Of a stretch of DNA of 64,000 nt, positions 1 to 11,292 are shown in pieces (the stretch's first letter is position 1; every line of letters starts with the position of its first letter). A program made the translations under genes and the position numbers. Below the pieces are notes generated by a model that did no database searches, was not told the origin of the DNA, and worked only from the letters and a program-made list of their open reading frames with translations. Source of the stretch: Juglans regia (taxonomy: Eukaryota > Streptophyta > Magnoliopsida > Fagales > Juglandaceae); the NCBI RefSeq assembly GCF_001411555.2, contig NC_049907.1, positions 34,555,866-34,619,865 of the forward strand. Reading direction: 5' to 3'.

Positions 1-1790
1 GGCACGCAGATTAAGAAGCTATCAATCCTTCAATACAGTGAGAAGATGTTGAGGGATGTTCTTTCAGAGATCGTCATCACTGATTAAATTTCTTTTACCA
101 CGGTTGACAAGGCAGGCTTCCACAAATTTGTGCACACTTTAAAGCCACGATTTCCCATGCCTTCACTGTATACTATGATGCTCGATTGTTTGAAGAGGCA
201 TGTTAAGGAGAAGGTAGCGATGAAAGAAATGTTTGACATCATTGACTAGTGAGTGTTATTTATGACTGATACATAGACCTCCATACAAAATGTGGGCTAC
301 GTGTGTATCACAACCCACTTTATTGACAGTAAGTGGAAGTTGCAGAAGCAGATTATTGACTTCAAAGAAATTGTTGGTCGCAAGGGTTCATCCATTGACA
401 AGGAGATGGATGACTGTATAAAGGATTGGGGGATTATAAAAGTACTTTGTATTACGGTTGACAATGCTAGTGCGAATGACGTTGTCATTGATTGGTTTAG
501 TCAGAATACGACAGTAAAGGAGGATATCATTCGTGAGAACTAGTTTATCTATGTTCGATGTTGTGCCTATATCATCAACCTTGTAGTTTCTGAGGGTTCA
601 TGGAGGTTGATGATTCCATTATTAAAGTTCAAAATCTTGTGAGATATGTGAGGGATTCCTCCCAACGGCTCCGCCAGTTTAAGGCAATAGCCGAACAACT
701 TGAGATCCCATCTCCAATATGTTACAACTGGATGTTCCGACTTGATGGAACTCTACATACATGATGTTGGATGTAGTGCAGAAGTACCAAACAACATTTG
801 AGTGGATGGAGGTCAAGGATAGGGCATTAGGTATGCTTTGCTTGAGTCAATTAGGGCGAGAGGGGCTCGGTGCGCCCGACACAGTTGATTGGGTCAATGT
901 CAGGTATTTTGTTCAATTTTTAAAATTAATTTATAACATAACTATGTAGATATTTGTGACAAAATATTATACTACGAACAAGTACTTCGAGAAGCTCTCG
1001 GGGCTTTACGACCACTTGCAACAGAATTGTGCTGACAATGTGGGTTTGTTGAATGCAATGGCTATGAGAATGAAATACAAATATAACAAATATTGAGGGG
1101 ATGTGGAGAAGATAAATAGATTATTATTTGTATCTGCGATCCTTGACCCCCGATATAAGTTGTCAATTGTAGAAGATTGGATTAGGGATGTCCTCGGTGA
1201 TGAGGACGCTGATCAGTTTATTAGATCACTTAAATGTGATATTGATGATTTATATAGCCATTACAACAACAGTGGTCAATCTTCAACTGAAGGTGGTAGC
1301 TCCTCACGCCCGACCAGCTTGATATCTTCCTGGGATGACACACAAGTACAAAGTTCAAATTTATTACAGCTAAGACGATATCATCAAAATTGTGCATTGA
1401 GGAATATTATGCAGTGTAAGTCTGAGGTTGAGCATTAGTTTATGGAAGATATCGAGGCACCTAGTAATATATTTCAGATATGAACTTGGTGGAAGGTGAA
1501 TTCTGACAAGTTTTCAGTCATTTTTCGAATAGTCAGGGATGTACTAGTCATTCATATCACTACGGTTGCCTCTAAGTCTGCGTTTAGCACCAAAGGTCGT
1601 GTATTGAATGCTTATCGGAGTTCATTGTCTCTAACCACCGTCGAGACCCTCGTTTGCACACAGAACTGGTTAAGTTCAACGCCCATTGGAGTAAATATCA
1701 TTGATGCCGAGAGCTATAGGCTTAAATCATGTAACTTTATGATTTTAAATGATTTTGTACATAATTTTAATGTTTTTATTATTTAATTTA
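1..1790 (+). pseudogene. hAT (Ac/RICESLEEPER-type) transposase remnant, left-truncated by window
   Basis: Translated fragments in order match the plant hAT transposase layout. Residues around nt 115-240 resemble the N-terminal part (FHKFVHTLKPRF). Nt 292-543 and the next ~50 nt hold the catalytic-core segment with TVDNASANDV and an RCCAYIINLVV-like stretch. Nt 761-949 and 1103-1438 cover the middle (SAILDPRYKL). Nt 1496-1700 is the C-terminal hATC dimerisation domain (VASKSAFSTKGRVLNAYRSSLS). Stops and frame changes separate every piece (for example a TAG before nt 250, a stop at 541, a stop near 1440), so no functional transposase can be made. The BED zinc finger and 5' terminal repeat would lie left of the window. 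I could not find a right terminal inverted repeat. It belongs to the same broad family as the hAT gene near 28-30 kb, but the two differ clearly in sequence. The family call is secure. Confidence 0.85.
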
Positions 1791-1829
1791 TAATTTATAT
1801 AATTTTGTAGACCTAGCTGTGAACCCATA

Positions 1830-2165
1830 CTAATTGTGAATGACTGAGCGGATGCAATGTGGGATGGCCCCTTTATTGGTAAGAAACTCAATACCGTGAC
1901 TACCATCATTTCTTACACTTTTAATTTCGTTTCTTAAGAAGGTGCAGTCATCTTCTAAATATTTTATTGCCGCTTGTCTACTTTGATAGATATGATATTT
2001 AGTCATCATTAATGTATAATCTTGTCTCATCAATTGTTGTTGTTTCTTAAGATCCTCTATGTTATTCATTAATATTTCTAATTCAAGTCTTAGATTATAA
2101 TCTAGACATCTTAACTCGTATAAATCGGGAAAACCAGTACTAAGAGCATAATAATTATCCATCAT
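1830..2165 (-). CDS. Unidentified 111-aa coiled-coil ORF
   Basis: This ORF starts with ATG (MMDNYY) and runs 111 codons without a break. That is notable in a 60-70% AT region where all neighbouring coding remnants are full of stops. The middle (about residues 25-85) is rich in Leu, Glu, Lys and Gln with heptad-like spacing (LRLELEILMNNIEDLKKQQQLM), which suggests a coiled coil. I see no signal peptide, membrane segment or zinc finger. It lies between the hAT remnant, which reads the opposite way, and the endogenous caulimovirid copy. It may therefore be a C-terminal exon of a transposon accessory gene, a fragment of the viral insertion, or a chance ORF. I do not recognise it and assign no function. 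Confidence 0.35.
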   Translation of the reverse strand: MMDNYYALSTGFPDLYELRCLDYNLRLELEILMNNIEDLKKQQQLMRQDYTLMMTKYHIYQSRQAAIKYLEDDCTFLRNEIKSVRNDGSHGIEFLTNKGAIPHCIRSVIHN

Positions 2166-2554
2166 AAAGTATTTAATTCAAAATTAAATAGCAAGTAAAA
2201 TAGCAATATAAAAGGCAAAATAATAAAATACAACAATATAATCACCAATGGCTTTGATACCAAAGACATATATCTTAGGTAATAAATATATAAATAGATA
2301 ATAATGGATAATATTAATAGAAATAATAGGCGGTAAAACCCACCATATGCATGATAGCAGATAGAGCAGGTGGTATAACCGACCATATGCACAAGAAAGT
2401 AAATAATATAAGAAAGAGATATGAAATAAACTTCTTCATTAAAAACATAATACTTACAAGGAGACTAATTCTCAATGGGTTGGAGACATAAGGAAAAGAA
2501 GATTGGGAGATTTACAAAGTGAGGAGGATTGAAACAGAGAGGTTTGGGTGAGAG
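2166..2554. other. AT-rich spacer, nothing identified
   Basis: The stretch is AT-rich, with a pair of near-identical short segments around 2335-2350 and 2375-2390 (an 'ccatatgcac/gcatg' motif repeated in inverted context). No coding pattern is seen before the viral-like reading begins near 2555. Confidence 0.4.
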
Positions 2555-3814
2555 AGGAAGGGATTTCAGATCAAGCCCCTTTGTTTGTTCCCCATGAGAT
2601 TCTATCTCATTTAAAAACAATTTTTTCCAAAAACAAAAATGATTTGTTAGAACAAATCTCTAGTAGATTAGAAAAAATAACTATTAGTAATGTTGCATCT
2701 ACCTCAAAATAACCACATATTAATGTATTAAGTAAAACATATTCACCTGTATTATCTGACTCTGAAATTAGTAATATTGAAATCCAATTTAAAAATCTAG
2801 ATTTAAAAATAAATAAGATTAGAGGAGATCATGTTAATAACTTTTCAGCTAAAGATTCTAAACGTCATGTTTCCATTACTCGTAATTAGTATCCGAGACC
2901 TACTCCTCCAGATATGCAATTTGAAGAGAGAGAGCATATAGTAAGATCTGCATTCGTACCAGATGTATTATATAAATGGAATATAGATGGATTATCTGAG
3001 TATGAAATATTAAATCATTTCCAAGAAATGATTATGGTTGCTAACGTCTATAAAAGTAATAAAAAACTGATCATCAAGTAGCACACATTATTGTCACAGG
3101 GTTTATTGGCCAATTAAAAGGCTGGTAGGATCACTATCTTTCATAGGAACAAAGGTCACAAATATTAACTGCTTATAAATATGGTGAAAACATGTAAGTG
3201 ATTAAAACAGGAAATGATTTACCTTCAGAAGATGTTGTAAATACTTTAATATATGCATTAACTAAAAACTTTGTTGGTGATCTCGTTCAATTCAAAGAAA
3301 GAACTAGTAATTTATTAATTAATTTAAAATGCCCTCAATTATCTAATTTCCGTTGGTATAAAGATGTATTTTTAACTAAAGTTATGATCAGAAATGATTG
3401 CCAACAGCCATACTGAAAAGAAAAGCTCAAAGTCGGACTTCTTTATTACTTCACCCAAAAGGTACGAGAATCATTATCAAAATCAAATGGTACTATTGAT
3501 TTTCATAATCTCACATATGGTGATATAATAAGTAATATTAATAGAACTGGTTTAACTATGTGTAATGATTTAAGATTAAAAAAGCAAATGGAGAAAGAAA
3601 AGAGATTTGCTAAAAAAAATTTAGGTACCTTTTGTGAACAGTTTGGTTATACTCTATTATTAGCCCCTTCAAGAAGACACAAAAAAAGGAAAAGAATTTA
3701 TAAGAATTATTCTAACAAAAAAGAAAATACAGAAAACCCTATAAAAAGATAAAAAAATAAACAAACATATAATAAACCACTAAAAAGTCTTAAAAAGGCC
3801 AATAAAAAAAAACA

Positions 3815-3875
3815 ATTTGTTTGTTATAAATGCGGAAAAGTTGGACATTATAAATTAAATTGTAAATTCAAACAA
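3815..3875 (+). pseudogene. CCHC zinc-knuckle segment of the endogenous caulimovirid
   Basis: The translation shows the C-x2-C-x4-H-x4-C spacing preceded by a Lys-rich stretch, as in the nucleic-acid-binding end of caulimovirid coat proteins. The motif itself is intact, but stops lie on both sides (3750s and 3940s), so it is not part of a working ORF. Confidence 0.75.
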
Positions 3876-4539
3876 CAGATTAATGAACTGGATAGATCTG
3901 AAGCATTAAAAGACATTATTAGACAATTTTATAATACATTCAAGTAAAGAGGAAGATAGTTCTTCTGCAGAAGAAGAAATCTATCAATTAAAATAATCAA
4001 GTTTTTCAGAGCCATCTTCTGATAGTGAATCTGAAGAAGATGAAGTACAAATTTGTAATTGTCTAAATAAGGATAATTTTATCTGTAACAAAACTATTAA
4101 TATACTTTCAAAACAAGAAGACATTATATTACAATTAATAGACAAAATTAGTAACCCTCAAGAAAGAAATATTACTTAGAAAAGTTAAAAGATACTTTTA
4201 ATAATCAAAATACTTCAGTAACATTATCCTCAACACCTTACAAATTTTCAGAAATAATAGGAAGATTTAAAATCGACAAACAAAAAATTACGACACAAGA
4301 TATACAACAAGAAATCAATGAAATAAAACAGGAGATTAGAAATTTAAAAACATCAAATCTTAAATTAGAAGTTTTAAATGAAAAATTATTATAAGAAATT
4401 ATATTATTAAAAATAGAGAAAAACAGAAATAATTTTCATGATAAATAACATAATAAAGAACAAGGAGAATGTTCAACTTTAGTTATAAAAGATGAAACAG
4501 ATAATTTCATTAATATCCTTGATAAAATAAATTTTCAAA

Positions 4540-4860
4540 AATGGTATGTTGAAGTAACAATTTCAATTAATCAAGAATTTTCTTTTATTACAATTGTCAT
4601 ATTAGATACATGAGCATATTTAAATTGTATACAAGAAGGATTAATACCTTCTAAATATTTTGAAAAAACAAAAGAAATATTATCTCAAGCCAATGGAACA
4701 AAATTAAATATAAATTACAAATTATCCAATGCACATATCTGTAATAATGGATTTTTTTTTAAAACAACATTTATTTTAGTAAAAAATATTAATACTAAAG
4801 TAATATTAGGAAATCATTTTCTTGCCCTACTTAATCATTTCTCTGTAACAGAAGAATGAA
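4540..4860 (+). pseudogene. Aspartic protease-like segment of the endogenous caulimovirid, broken at the active site
   Basis: Hydrophobic strands and a later conserved VILGNHF-type stretch (about 4800-4820) fit a retroviral-type aspartic protease. A TGA stop (about 4612-4614) falls directly inside the catalytic Asp-Thr-containing motif. A second stop closes the segment near 4858. The domain is therefore dead at its key site. Confidence 0.6.
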
Positions 4861-5214
4861 TTTTTACTAAAATATTTGGACAAGAAATTCAATTTAAATT
4901 CTTATTCCCTCCATTATCAAAAGAAATTAACTCTTTGAAAGAAGTCTCATTAACCAAAGAAATTAATTTTTTAACAAAAAATAGAATTAAAATAAAAGAA
5001 AATCAGATAAGTTTCTTAAAATAAGAATTAAAATTTAAAAGAATTCATGAACAATTGAAAGATATGTTATTAACCCAAAAAATTGAAAATTTTAAAACTA
5101 TAATTGAAAATGAAGTATGTTCTAACATGTCTAATGCTTTTTTGGAACAGAAAACAACATATAGTTGAATTACCCTATGAAAAAAAAAATTTCTGAGAAA
5201 AATTTTTCAACCAA

Positions 5215-5880
5215 AGCTAGTCCTATTCAAATGAATAATGAATTATTAGAATACTGTAAAAAATAAATTAATGATTTAAGATCAAAATGATTAATAAGGA
5301 AAAGTAAATCACCATGGAGTTGTGCTGCCTTTTATGTTAAAAAATAAGCAGAATTAGAAAGAGGAGTTTCTCATCTGGTCATCAATTATAAACTTTTAAA
5401 TAAAGTATTACAATGGATTAGATATACAATTCCTAATAAAAAAGATTTATTATCCCGACTATATGAAAATTGGCTTTTGGCAAATCCAAATTGTTGAAAA
5501 AGACCATTATGAAACAACATTTACAGTTCCCTTTGGACATTTTGAGTAGAACGTTATGCCATTTGGATTAAAAAATGCTCCTAGTGAATTTCAAAATATT
5601 ATGAATGAGATATTTACCCCTTTTACTCATTTTTCAATAGTTTATATAGATGATGTATTAATATTTTCTTCAGCCATTGGATAACATTAGAAACAATTAA
5701 ATACTTTCGTTCAAATCATCAAACAAAATGGATTAGTCATTTCATCACCTAAAATAAAATTATTTCAAGATAAAATTAGATTCCTTGTACATGAGATTTA
5801 TCAAGGAACTATTACACCAATTAGCAGAGCAATAGAATTTGCTAAAAAATTTCCAGATGAAATAAAGACAAGCAACAACT
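5215..5880 (+). pseudogene. Reverse transcriptase segment of the endogenous caulimovirid
   Basis: Recognisable RT blocks appear in order: the SPW-type fingers block near 5310, the PFG/MPFGL block around 5530-5575, and the catalytic Tyr-Ile-Asp-Asp motif near 5643-5655. Several in-frame stops (for example around 5265, 5290, 5347 and 5550) and frame changes near 5460 and 5860 inactivate it. The preservation of the YIDD block inside such decay shows age-related drift rather than domain loss. Confidence 0.8.
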
Positions 5881-6009
5881 ACAAAGATTTTTAGGAAGCC
5901 TCAATTATGTTGCAGACTTTTATCAATCTCTCAGGCCATTATATAAACCATTATTTAAAAGATTAAAAATGAATTCACCTCCTTGAACAGAAAAACATAC
6001 GAATATTAT

Positions 6010-6490
6010 AAAACAAATTAAGACTTATGTTAAGAAATTATCATGCTTAGGAATCTCATCTCCTCATACTTTTAAAATCGTTGAAACAGATGCCTCTGAT
6101 CTTGGATATGGAGGAATTATGAAACAAAAATTATCAACTGATTTGGAACAGATTGTTCGATTCCATTCCGGATGTTGGAATCCTGCCCAAAAGAATTACA
6201 GTACTATTAAAAAAAAATTTAGCTATTGTATTATGTATTTCCAAATTTCAAGATGATTTGTTGAATCAAAAGTTTTTACTTAGAATAGATTGTAAATCAG
6301 CCAATGAAGTTTTGATTAAAGATGTGAAAAATTTGACTGCTAAGCAAATATTTACTAGATGGCAAGCAATATTAAGTATTTTTTATTTTGATATTCAACA
6401 TATTAAAGGAGAATCTAATTCTCTTCCTGATTTTTTATACCAAGAATTCTTACAGGGAAAATCATGTCAATTTCAAAGTCAAAAGTAAAG
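6010..6490 (+). pseudogene. RNase H segment of the endogenous caulimovirid
   Basis: A 110-codon open stretch (from about 6153) carries the second half of an RNase H domain, ending in the HIKGESN-D block typical of caulimovirid and gypsy RNase H. The first catalytic Asp block is near 6090 in another frame. The two parts are separated by a frame change near 6140. Confidence 0.7.
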
Positions 6491-7310
6491 TCCAAATCTT
6501 CATATGCACGGCCACCATCTTCCTCCCTATCCTTCACCTTGTCCTTTTGCAACTCCAAGACCATATACGGTATTGGGGTTATTACAACAAAATATTAGAT
6601 CATCTTACAATTCATTTTCACCATTAGCCTCTCCAAAATTACCAACATATTCCAAAGTTGTTTCTCCTTCTTCCTTATTTCCTTCTCAAATTATTAATCC
6701 TCCATTACTATCTCAGCCTTCTTCATCTCCTATTATCGTCAAATCTCATTGGCACCCAGTCTTCCCCATCGAATTTTAAATCCAACACTTGTCTGACCCT
6801 CAAAAATTACTTAATGTCTTTCTTTTACCAGACTGGCATTATGTTTCGCAAAATATTAAGAAAACTCAGCATTTTTATGAATTCATATTAGTAGATACAG
6901 ACTCAATTATTCTCTCTGAAATTCCTTGTTCTCTTCAAACTCAGCCTTCTCCACTGCTTCTCCAATTATTGTTTTTCATAAAGTCACCATTAAACAGGTT
7001 CTCACTCTAGAACAATGAAAAAAAAATTAAACCATTGTTCACCACTTGTATTTTTCTTTCTCAAAACAAAATTAAATTGGATTATGAAATGGGAAAACGT
7101 CATCAAACGTCATCACTCTCTCAAATCCATTATGTTTCTAGCCCTCCAAGTTTCTGTCAAATGGTGGGAAAAATACAATTATGATCATTTATTAAAGATG
7201 TTTTCAAAAGTTACTAAAACCCCAGAAATTTTAGTCCAACAAAGCAGATTTCAAGCGCAACTAACATCCATTACCAATAAGAAGAATTTGAAAAAAATTA
7301 AATGAAGCAA
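6490..7310 (+). pseudogene. Region downstream of RNase H in the endogenous caulimovirid
   Basis: After RNase H come a Pro/Ser/Leu-rich stretch (6504-6780) and a Lys-rich ORF (7015-7305) with a WW-containing segment. The position matches the extra region 3' of pol in petuvirus/florendovirus-type genomes. I cannot assign a specific protein. Nt 6789-6995 is duplicated at 7586-7796. Confidence 0.45.
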
Positions 7311-7585
7311 TGTCACAGGTTTCAGACAATGACGATGAAGAAGAAGCACAACATCTAGCCAGATTATCTTAGACCTGTTTGAATTGGAATTAGCGAATTA
7401 TGACCATCAAATTATGTGATTCCAAAAAATTACTACTTTCTCAATTAGTCAGCATGACGAATCGAAGTTGACAGGAATATTATCTCTCCAGAATATTATT
7501 CATGTTAGATTATTATACAGACTAGTTTACGTGTCATGTACTGTGTTAATTTATTTTTAGTGTCGGCTAATACTGTTCTTGTTTT

Positions 7586-7796
7586 GTCTAACCCTCAAAA
7601 ATTACTTTATGCCTTTTTTTTACCGGACTGGCATTATGTTCTGCAAAATATTAAGAAAACTCAACATTTTTATGAATTTATATTAGTAGATGCAGACTCA
7701 ATTATTCTCTTTGAAATTCCTTCTACTCTTCAAACTCAGTCTTCTCCGCTTGCATCTCCAATTATTATTTTTCATAAAGTCACCATTAAACAACAT
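7586..7796 (+). repeat. Direct duplicate of 6789-6995 within the viral fossil
   Basis: The two segments are near-identical by eye over about 205 bp, with scattered substitutions. The duplicated ORF piece contains the shared words LPDWHYV and KKTQHFYEF. The copy stops exactly where the inverted RT fragment begins (7797). This points to a second, rearranged viral piece rather than simple slippage. Confidence 0.85.
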
Positions 7797-8121
7797 CATA
7801 TAGTCGGGGTAATAAATCTTTTTTATTAAGAATTGGGTATCTAATCTATTGTAATACTTTATTTAAAGGTTTATAATTGATGACTAGACGAGAAACTCCT
7901 CTTTCTAATTCTGCATATTTTTTAACATAAAAGGCAGCACAACTCCATGGTGATTTACTTTTCCTTATTAATCATTTTGATCTTAAATCATTAATTTATT
8001 TTTTACAGTATTCTAATAATTCATTATTCATTTGAATAGGTCTAACCTTTGTTCGAATATTTTTCTCAGAAAAATCTTTTTCATAGGGTAATTCAACTAT
8101 ATGATGTTTTCTGTTCAATAA
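7797..8121 (-). repeat. Inverted copy of the viral RT 5' region (5146-5466)
   Basis: Reading the minus strand from 8121 to 7797 reproduces the plus-strand sequence 5146-5466 with few differences. Landmarks such as the 'catggtgatttac' stretch (about 7948) pair with 'gtaaatcaccatg' (about 5308). With the direct copy this makes a 2.3-kb-spaced inverted repeat. The join at 7796/7797 is an abrupt change of strand inside viral sequence. Confidence 0.9.
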
Positions 8122-8461
8122 TATAGCATTAACTATAGTTATATTCTATATGTATTACATATAGTTACTATATATATATTAATAAGTTATGATAATTATA
8201 CTCATATAAGTTAAATAATAATATAATACTAACTTTGTTATAAGTACTATATATTAATAATTAGTATATATAGTATAAGTATTATATTAACTATTAGACC
8301 AAAAGTATGTTATATATTATATATTATCAATTATAATATAAAATAGTTGCTATAGTGTATATATATTACATATTATATACTATAAAATATTAAAATATTT
8401 TATACAATAGATTATTAAAATTATAGGAAATTACTTATAAATATAATAATATTATTATTAG
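8122..8461. other. Extremely AT-rich spacer
   Basis: The stretch consists mostly of TA/AT alternation with no coding sense. It separates the viral fossil from the first subterminal repeats of the CACTA element. No CACTA-type terminal repeat (CACTACAAG) is present here. Confidence 0.6.
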
Positions 8462-8469
8462 TTTGAACC

Positions 8470-9395
8470 CAATAACGTCCCTTTCGAACGGATTAATCTC
8501 GTGGAATGTGTTTGGGGGGAAACTACACACCAAATACTCTGAATGTTAGTTTATTCGAACGTAAAAATTCCTCATTCGAACGCACTGGTCGAATAGTGTC
8601 ACAAAAATACCCTTTGAGCTTCTCTACATTTGAAAAATATGCTAAAGAATATTCTGATTTGTTAGTTCGAACGTGTAATAACAACAATATTACACGTTCG
8701 AACGTGAATTAAATCGCGGCAAATTTGGCGCCTATTCGAAATTTTCTTGTTCGAATGTGTAAATGTCCAATTCAAACGGGACTTCATAGATTCAAATACT
8801 ACAACCTCCAGTTCATTTTGACAATTAACTTGGATTTCTTCGGAGGCAGAGCACGGCAGACAATTTTGTGTGTGTGAGTGTTGTGGAGAGAGAGAGAGAG
8901 AGGAACAGACTTAGTGAGAGAGAATGGATTCTTAAGAGAGAGGAGAAGTTTATAAGAAGTATTGCTTTTTTTTTCGTTTTTTTTTTCTTTTTTGCATTTC
9001 AAGTTTCATTAATGTTAGTTTATTGCACATGATTTAGGATTTTCTCATAATGCATTTTATGCTTATGTATGTATTGTGGATTCATATTTTGTTTGGATTG
9101 CTTAAATTTGAGATAATATTTATAATTTTTTGATTTTTTATAATTTATAGTTTTTAATTAATTATTTTAAGACTTTTGATATCTTTGTGTTTGTGCAATC
9201 CCATTTAAAATGAGTCGTCAACCAGTATACATCTTATGAGATTGTGTTTGTAATAATTGTATTTTGTGGCAAATGTTTTGTCTCTGTTTTGTATCTGAAA
9301 TCTGGGTTTGTCCCGTTCTAACGCTATAATATTAATTTGAACGGGATCCTGTCCGAACAGAATCTTATTCGAACAGAATCCTGTTAGAACAGACT
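8470..9395. repeat. Left subterminal TTCGAACG repeat region of the CACTA element
   Basis: The octamer-like word TTCGAACG or close variants recurs in both orientations (for example near 8482, 8553, 8575, 8666, 8696, 8735, 8752, 9340-9385). CACTA elements carry such arrays as binding sites for their TNPA-type protein. The same word fills 18345-18720 at the other end, which ties the two sides to one element. Confidence 0.75.
8665..8703. promoter_or_regulatory. Perfect 16-bp hairpin with TTCGAACG core
   Basis: Arms 8665-8680 and 8688-8703 are exact reverse complements, separated by a 7-nt A/C loop. Each arm contains the GTTCGAACGTG word found singly elsewhere in the subterminal array. It is probably a paired binding site for the element's own DNA-binding protein. 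Confidence 0.7.
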
Positions 9396-9609
9396 AATAA
9401 TATAGTATAATTATAAAATATTTTGCACTAAAATTAAAATGGAAACTTAAAATATAAGTATAACATAGCAATTGTTAATACTTAAATTAATGTTTAATAC
9501 TTATAAAATATTTATAATATTTGTATTAAACATTCACATGATAATAGTATCTTTAAGTTTATTTATAATAATATAGTATAACTTCATACAAATTAACCAT
9601 TCACATGAT

Positions 9610-10578
9610 CATGAATACCAAACATATACAACTACTTCTCTCGAATGGTGTAACTGACGTAAAAAAGATGCACGAAGAGGAATTTGCCTCATGGTTTGAA
9701 CATACGGTATTATTAATCCACATTTTATAATACGAACTTTATACCACTAAATTCTATTTTTTTCTATATAATAATATTTATTGATCCCCATTTTATAATA
9801 TGAACTTCATACCACTAAATTCTACTTTTTTTATATATAATAATATTTATTGACATAGGTTGTATTGAAATATGGTGAAAATTCAAAAGAAATCTAACCA
9901 GAACTGTATGCTCTAGCATGTGGTCCGTCCAGGTGGGCCATCCAGTACTCAAGATGTTTGGTGTGTGGATATAAATTTCACACAACTAATAGAGAACGAT
10001 ATAGGAAAACTCAAAATTGTGGGGTCATAGTCGAAGGAAGCCATGAGGATGATAACATTGACTTTTACAGAATTGTGGAAGATATCATAGCGTTACAGTA
10101 TGTGTAGGGATATATGTTTTGGTTGTTTAAATGTAATTGGTGGGATGTCTCAAATACTAGGTTGGGAGTGTATAATGATGATTATTTTGTGAGTGTCAAT
10201 ACATCTCACACATGGTATGAGGACGATCCATTCGTTCTTGCTTGCCAAGCGAATCAAGTTTTTTATTTAGATGATCCGGAGTACGAAAACCCATGGTGGG
10301 ATGTGGAGAAATTTGCACCAAGAAATGTATATGATTACATTCCAGAGGTAGACGAAACACATGAAGAAGTTGATAGTCCAGCAAATGAAGAAGCATATCA
10401 AGAAAACGAAGTAGGCATCAATATATTTGTTGATCTAAGCCAATATGATATGGTCTCATTGCATAGAGAAGATGTTCAACCCGAAGTAATTGAGGGTGAA
10501 ATATCGGAAGAAGATGAATCAATTGAAGTGTCTAGGGAGGATGAGGGCGACTGGTCCAGCAAATCGGATAGTGAATGA
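9610..10578 (+). pseudogene. CACTA TNP2-type transposase C-terminal part (DUF4216)
   Basis: An exon-like segment 9610-9708 (HEEEFASWFEHTV) is followed by an AT-rich intron and then, from about 9860, LYALACGPSRW, YKFHTTNRER and KTQNCGVIVEG. The ORF 10114-10578 continues with FKCNWWDV, DDPFVLACQANQVFYLDDP and a Glu/Asp-rich acidic tail. These are the hallmark blocks of the C-terminal domain of plant CACTA transposases. In-frame stops at about 9891 and just before 10110 break the frame. The N-terminal catalytic domain is missing altogether. The gene lies upstream of, and on the same strand as, the second CACTA gene. Confidence 0.85.
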
Positions 10579-10579
10579 A

Positions 10580-10879
10580 TTTCAAACATGAATTTTTGTA
10601 AGTATTATTCTTATAAATATGTATAACGTTTGTTTGAATAATTTTGTTACAATTTCAAATAGATATGCCTCATAAATGCAAAGGAACACATGTGTCATCC
10701 TCATCCATTATTGACTCCCCGTGTGGTTCACCTGCCATGAATAGCAAGACAACATACCAGGCCCAGAACAATGTATTTTATCCAATTAAATATCATATTT
10801 TATACTCAATTTAAGTAATATATCTATAAAAATAAAATATTTAATTAAAAAGTTATGATTTAATTGCTATATATATAGC
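10580..10879. other. CACTA intergenic spacer
   Basis: An AT-rich spacer between the two CACTA genes. A short readable stretch (10663-10770, HKCKGTHVSSSSIIDSP...) may be the first exon of the second gene, followed by an intron. Confidence 0.4.
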
Positions 10880-11153
10880 TGTTGTAAGCAAGCGTCAAGG
10901 TAGAGGCGCTACGAGGGGTGTTTGCATAGAGAAAGTAAGGAAAATGGATAAAATCAATGTTGATATTCCTAATGATCACACCGGTGGCTCCGGAGATTCG
11001 ACAGCGTGGCTTGCTTCTTATGTTGGTACCCATACTCGCACGTATGCACTGATTGCTACATCCTCTTGGTCTAAAGTTCCCCAAGATGGGAAAGACCACA
11101 TCAAAAGGCGTTGCTTGGTAATAAGCTACATCTTAAACAACTAAGTATATAAC

Positions 11154-11168
11154 ATGTTACTTTCAAGT
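11154..11168. repeat. Left target-site duplication of the L1 (15 bp)
   Basis: The 15-mer ATGTTACTTTCAAGT here is repeated without mismatch at 17148-17162, directly after the L1 poly(A). Confidence 0.95.
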
Positions 11169-11292
11169 CAATCATCAAGTGACGCAGACTAAAAGCATGT
11201 TTAAATCAAGTAGGCTTACCTAGGCTCCAAGAACGCTCCAAGAATTTGAGAAGTTGACAAGAGATAGGCTTCGTGGTCTCCCGAAGGGGGCC

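Larger units (their letters stand above)
2555..7796 (+). pseudogene. Endogenous pararetrovirus copy (Caulimoviridae, petuvirus/florendovirus-like), degenerate
   Basis: The fragments follow the gag-pol order of a caulimovirid polyprotein on one strand: coat-like region (2555-3770), CCHC zinc knuckle (about 3815-3870), acidic Ser/Glu linker (3950-4060), Lys/Glu-rich coiled coil (4100-4450), aspartic protease-like segment (4540-4860), reverse transcriptase (5215-5880), RNase H (6010-6490) and a downstream Pro/Ser-rich region (6490-7310). There is no integrase and no LTR, which separates it from Ty3/gypsy. A movement-protein region is not visible, so the 5' part is missing. Dozens of stops and frame changes break every domain, so the copy is an inactive fossil. 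It is strongly AT-rich. The closest genus is uncertain; the zinc knuckle and single-polyprotein order favour the petuvirus/florendovirus side. Nt 7797-8121 adds an inverted piece of the same element. Confidence 0.8.
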
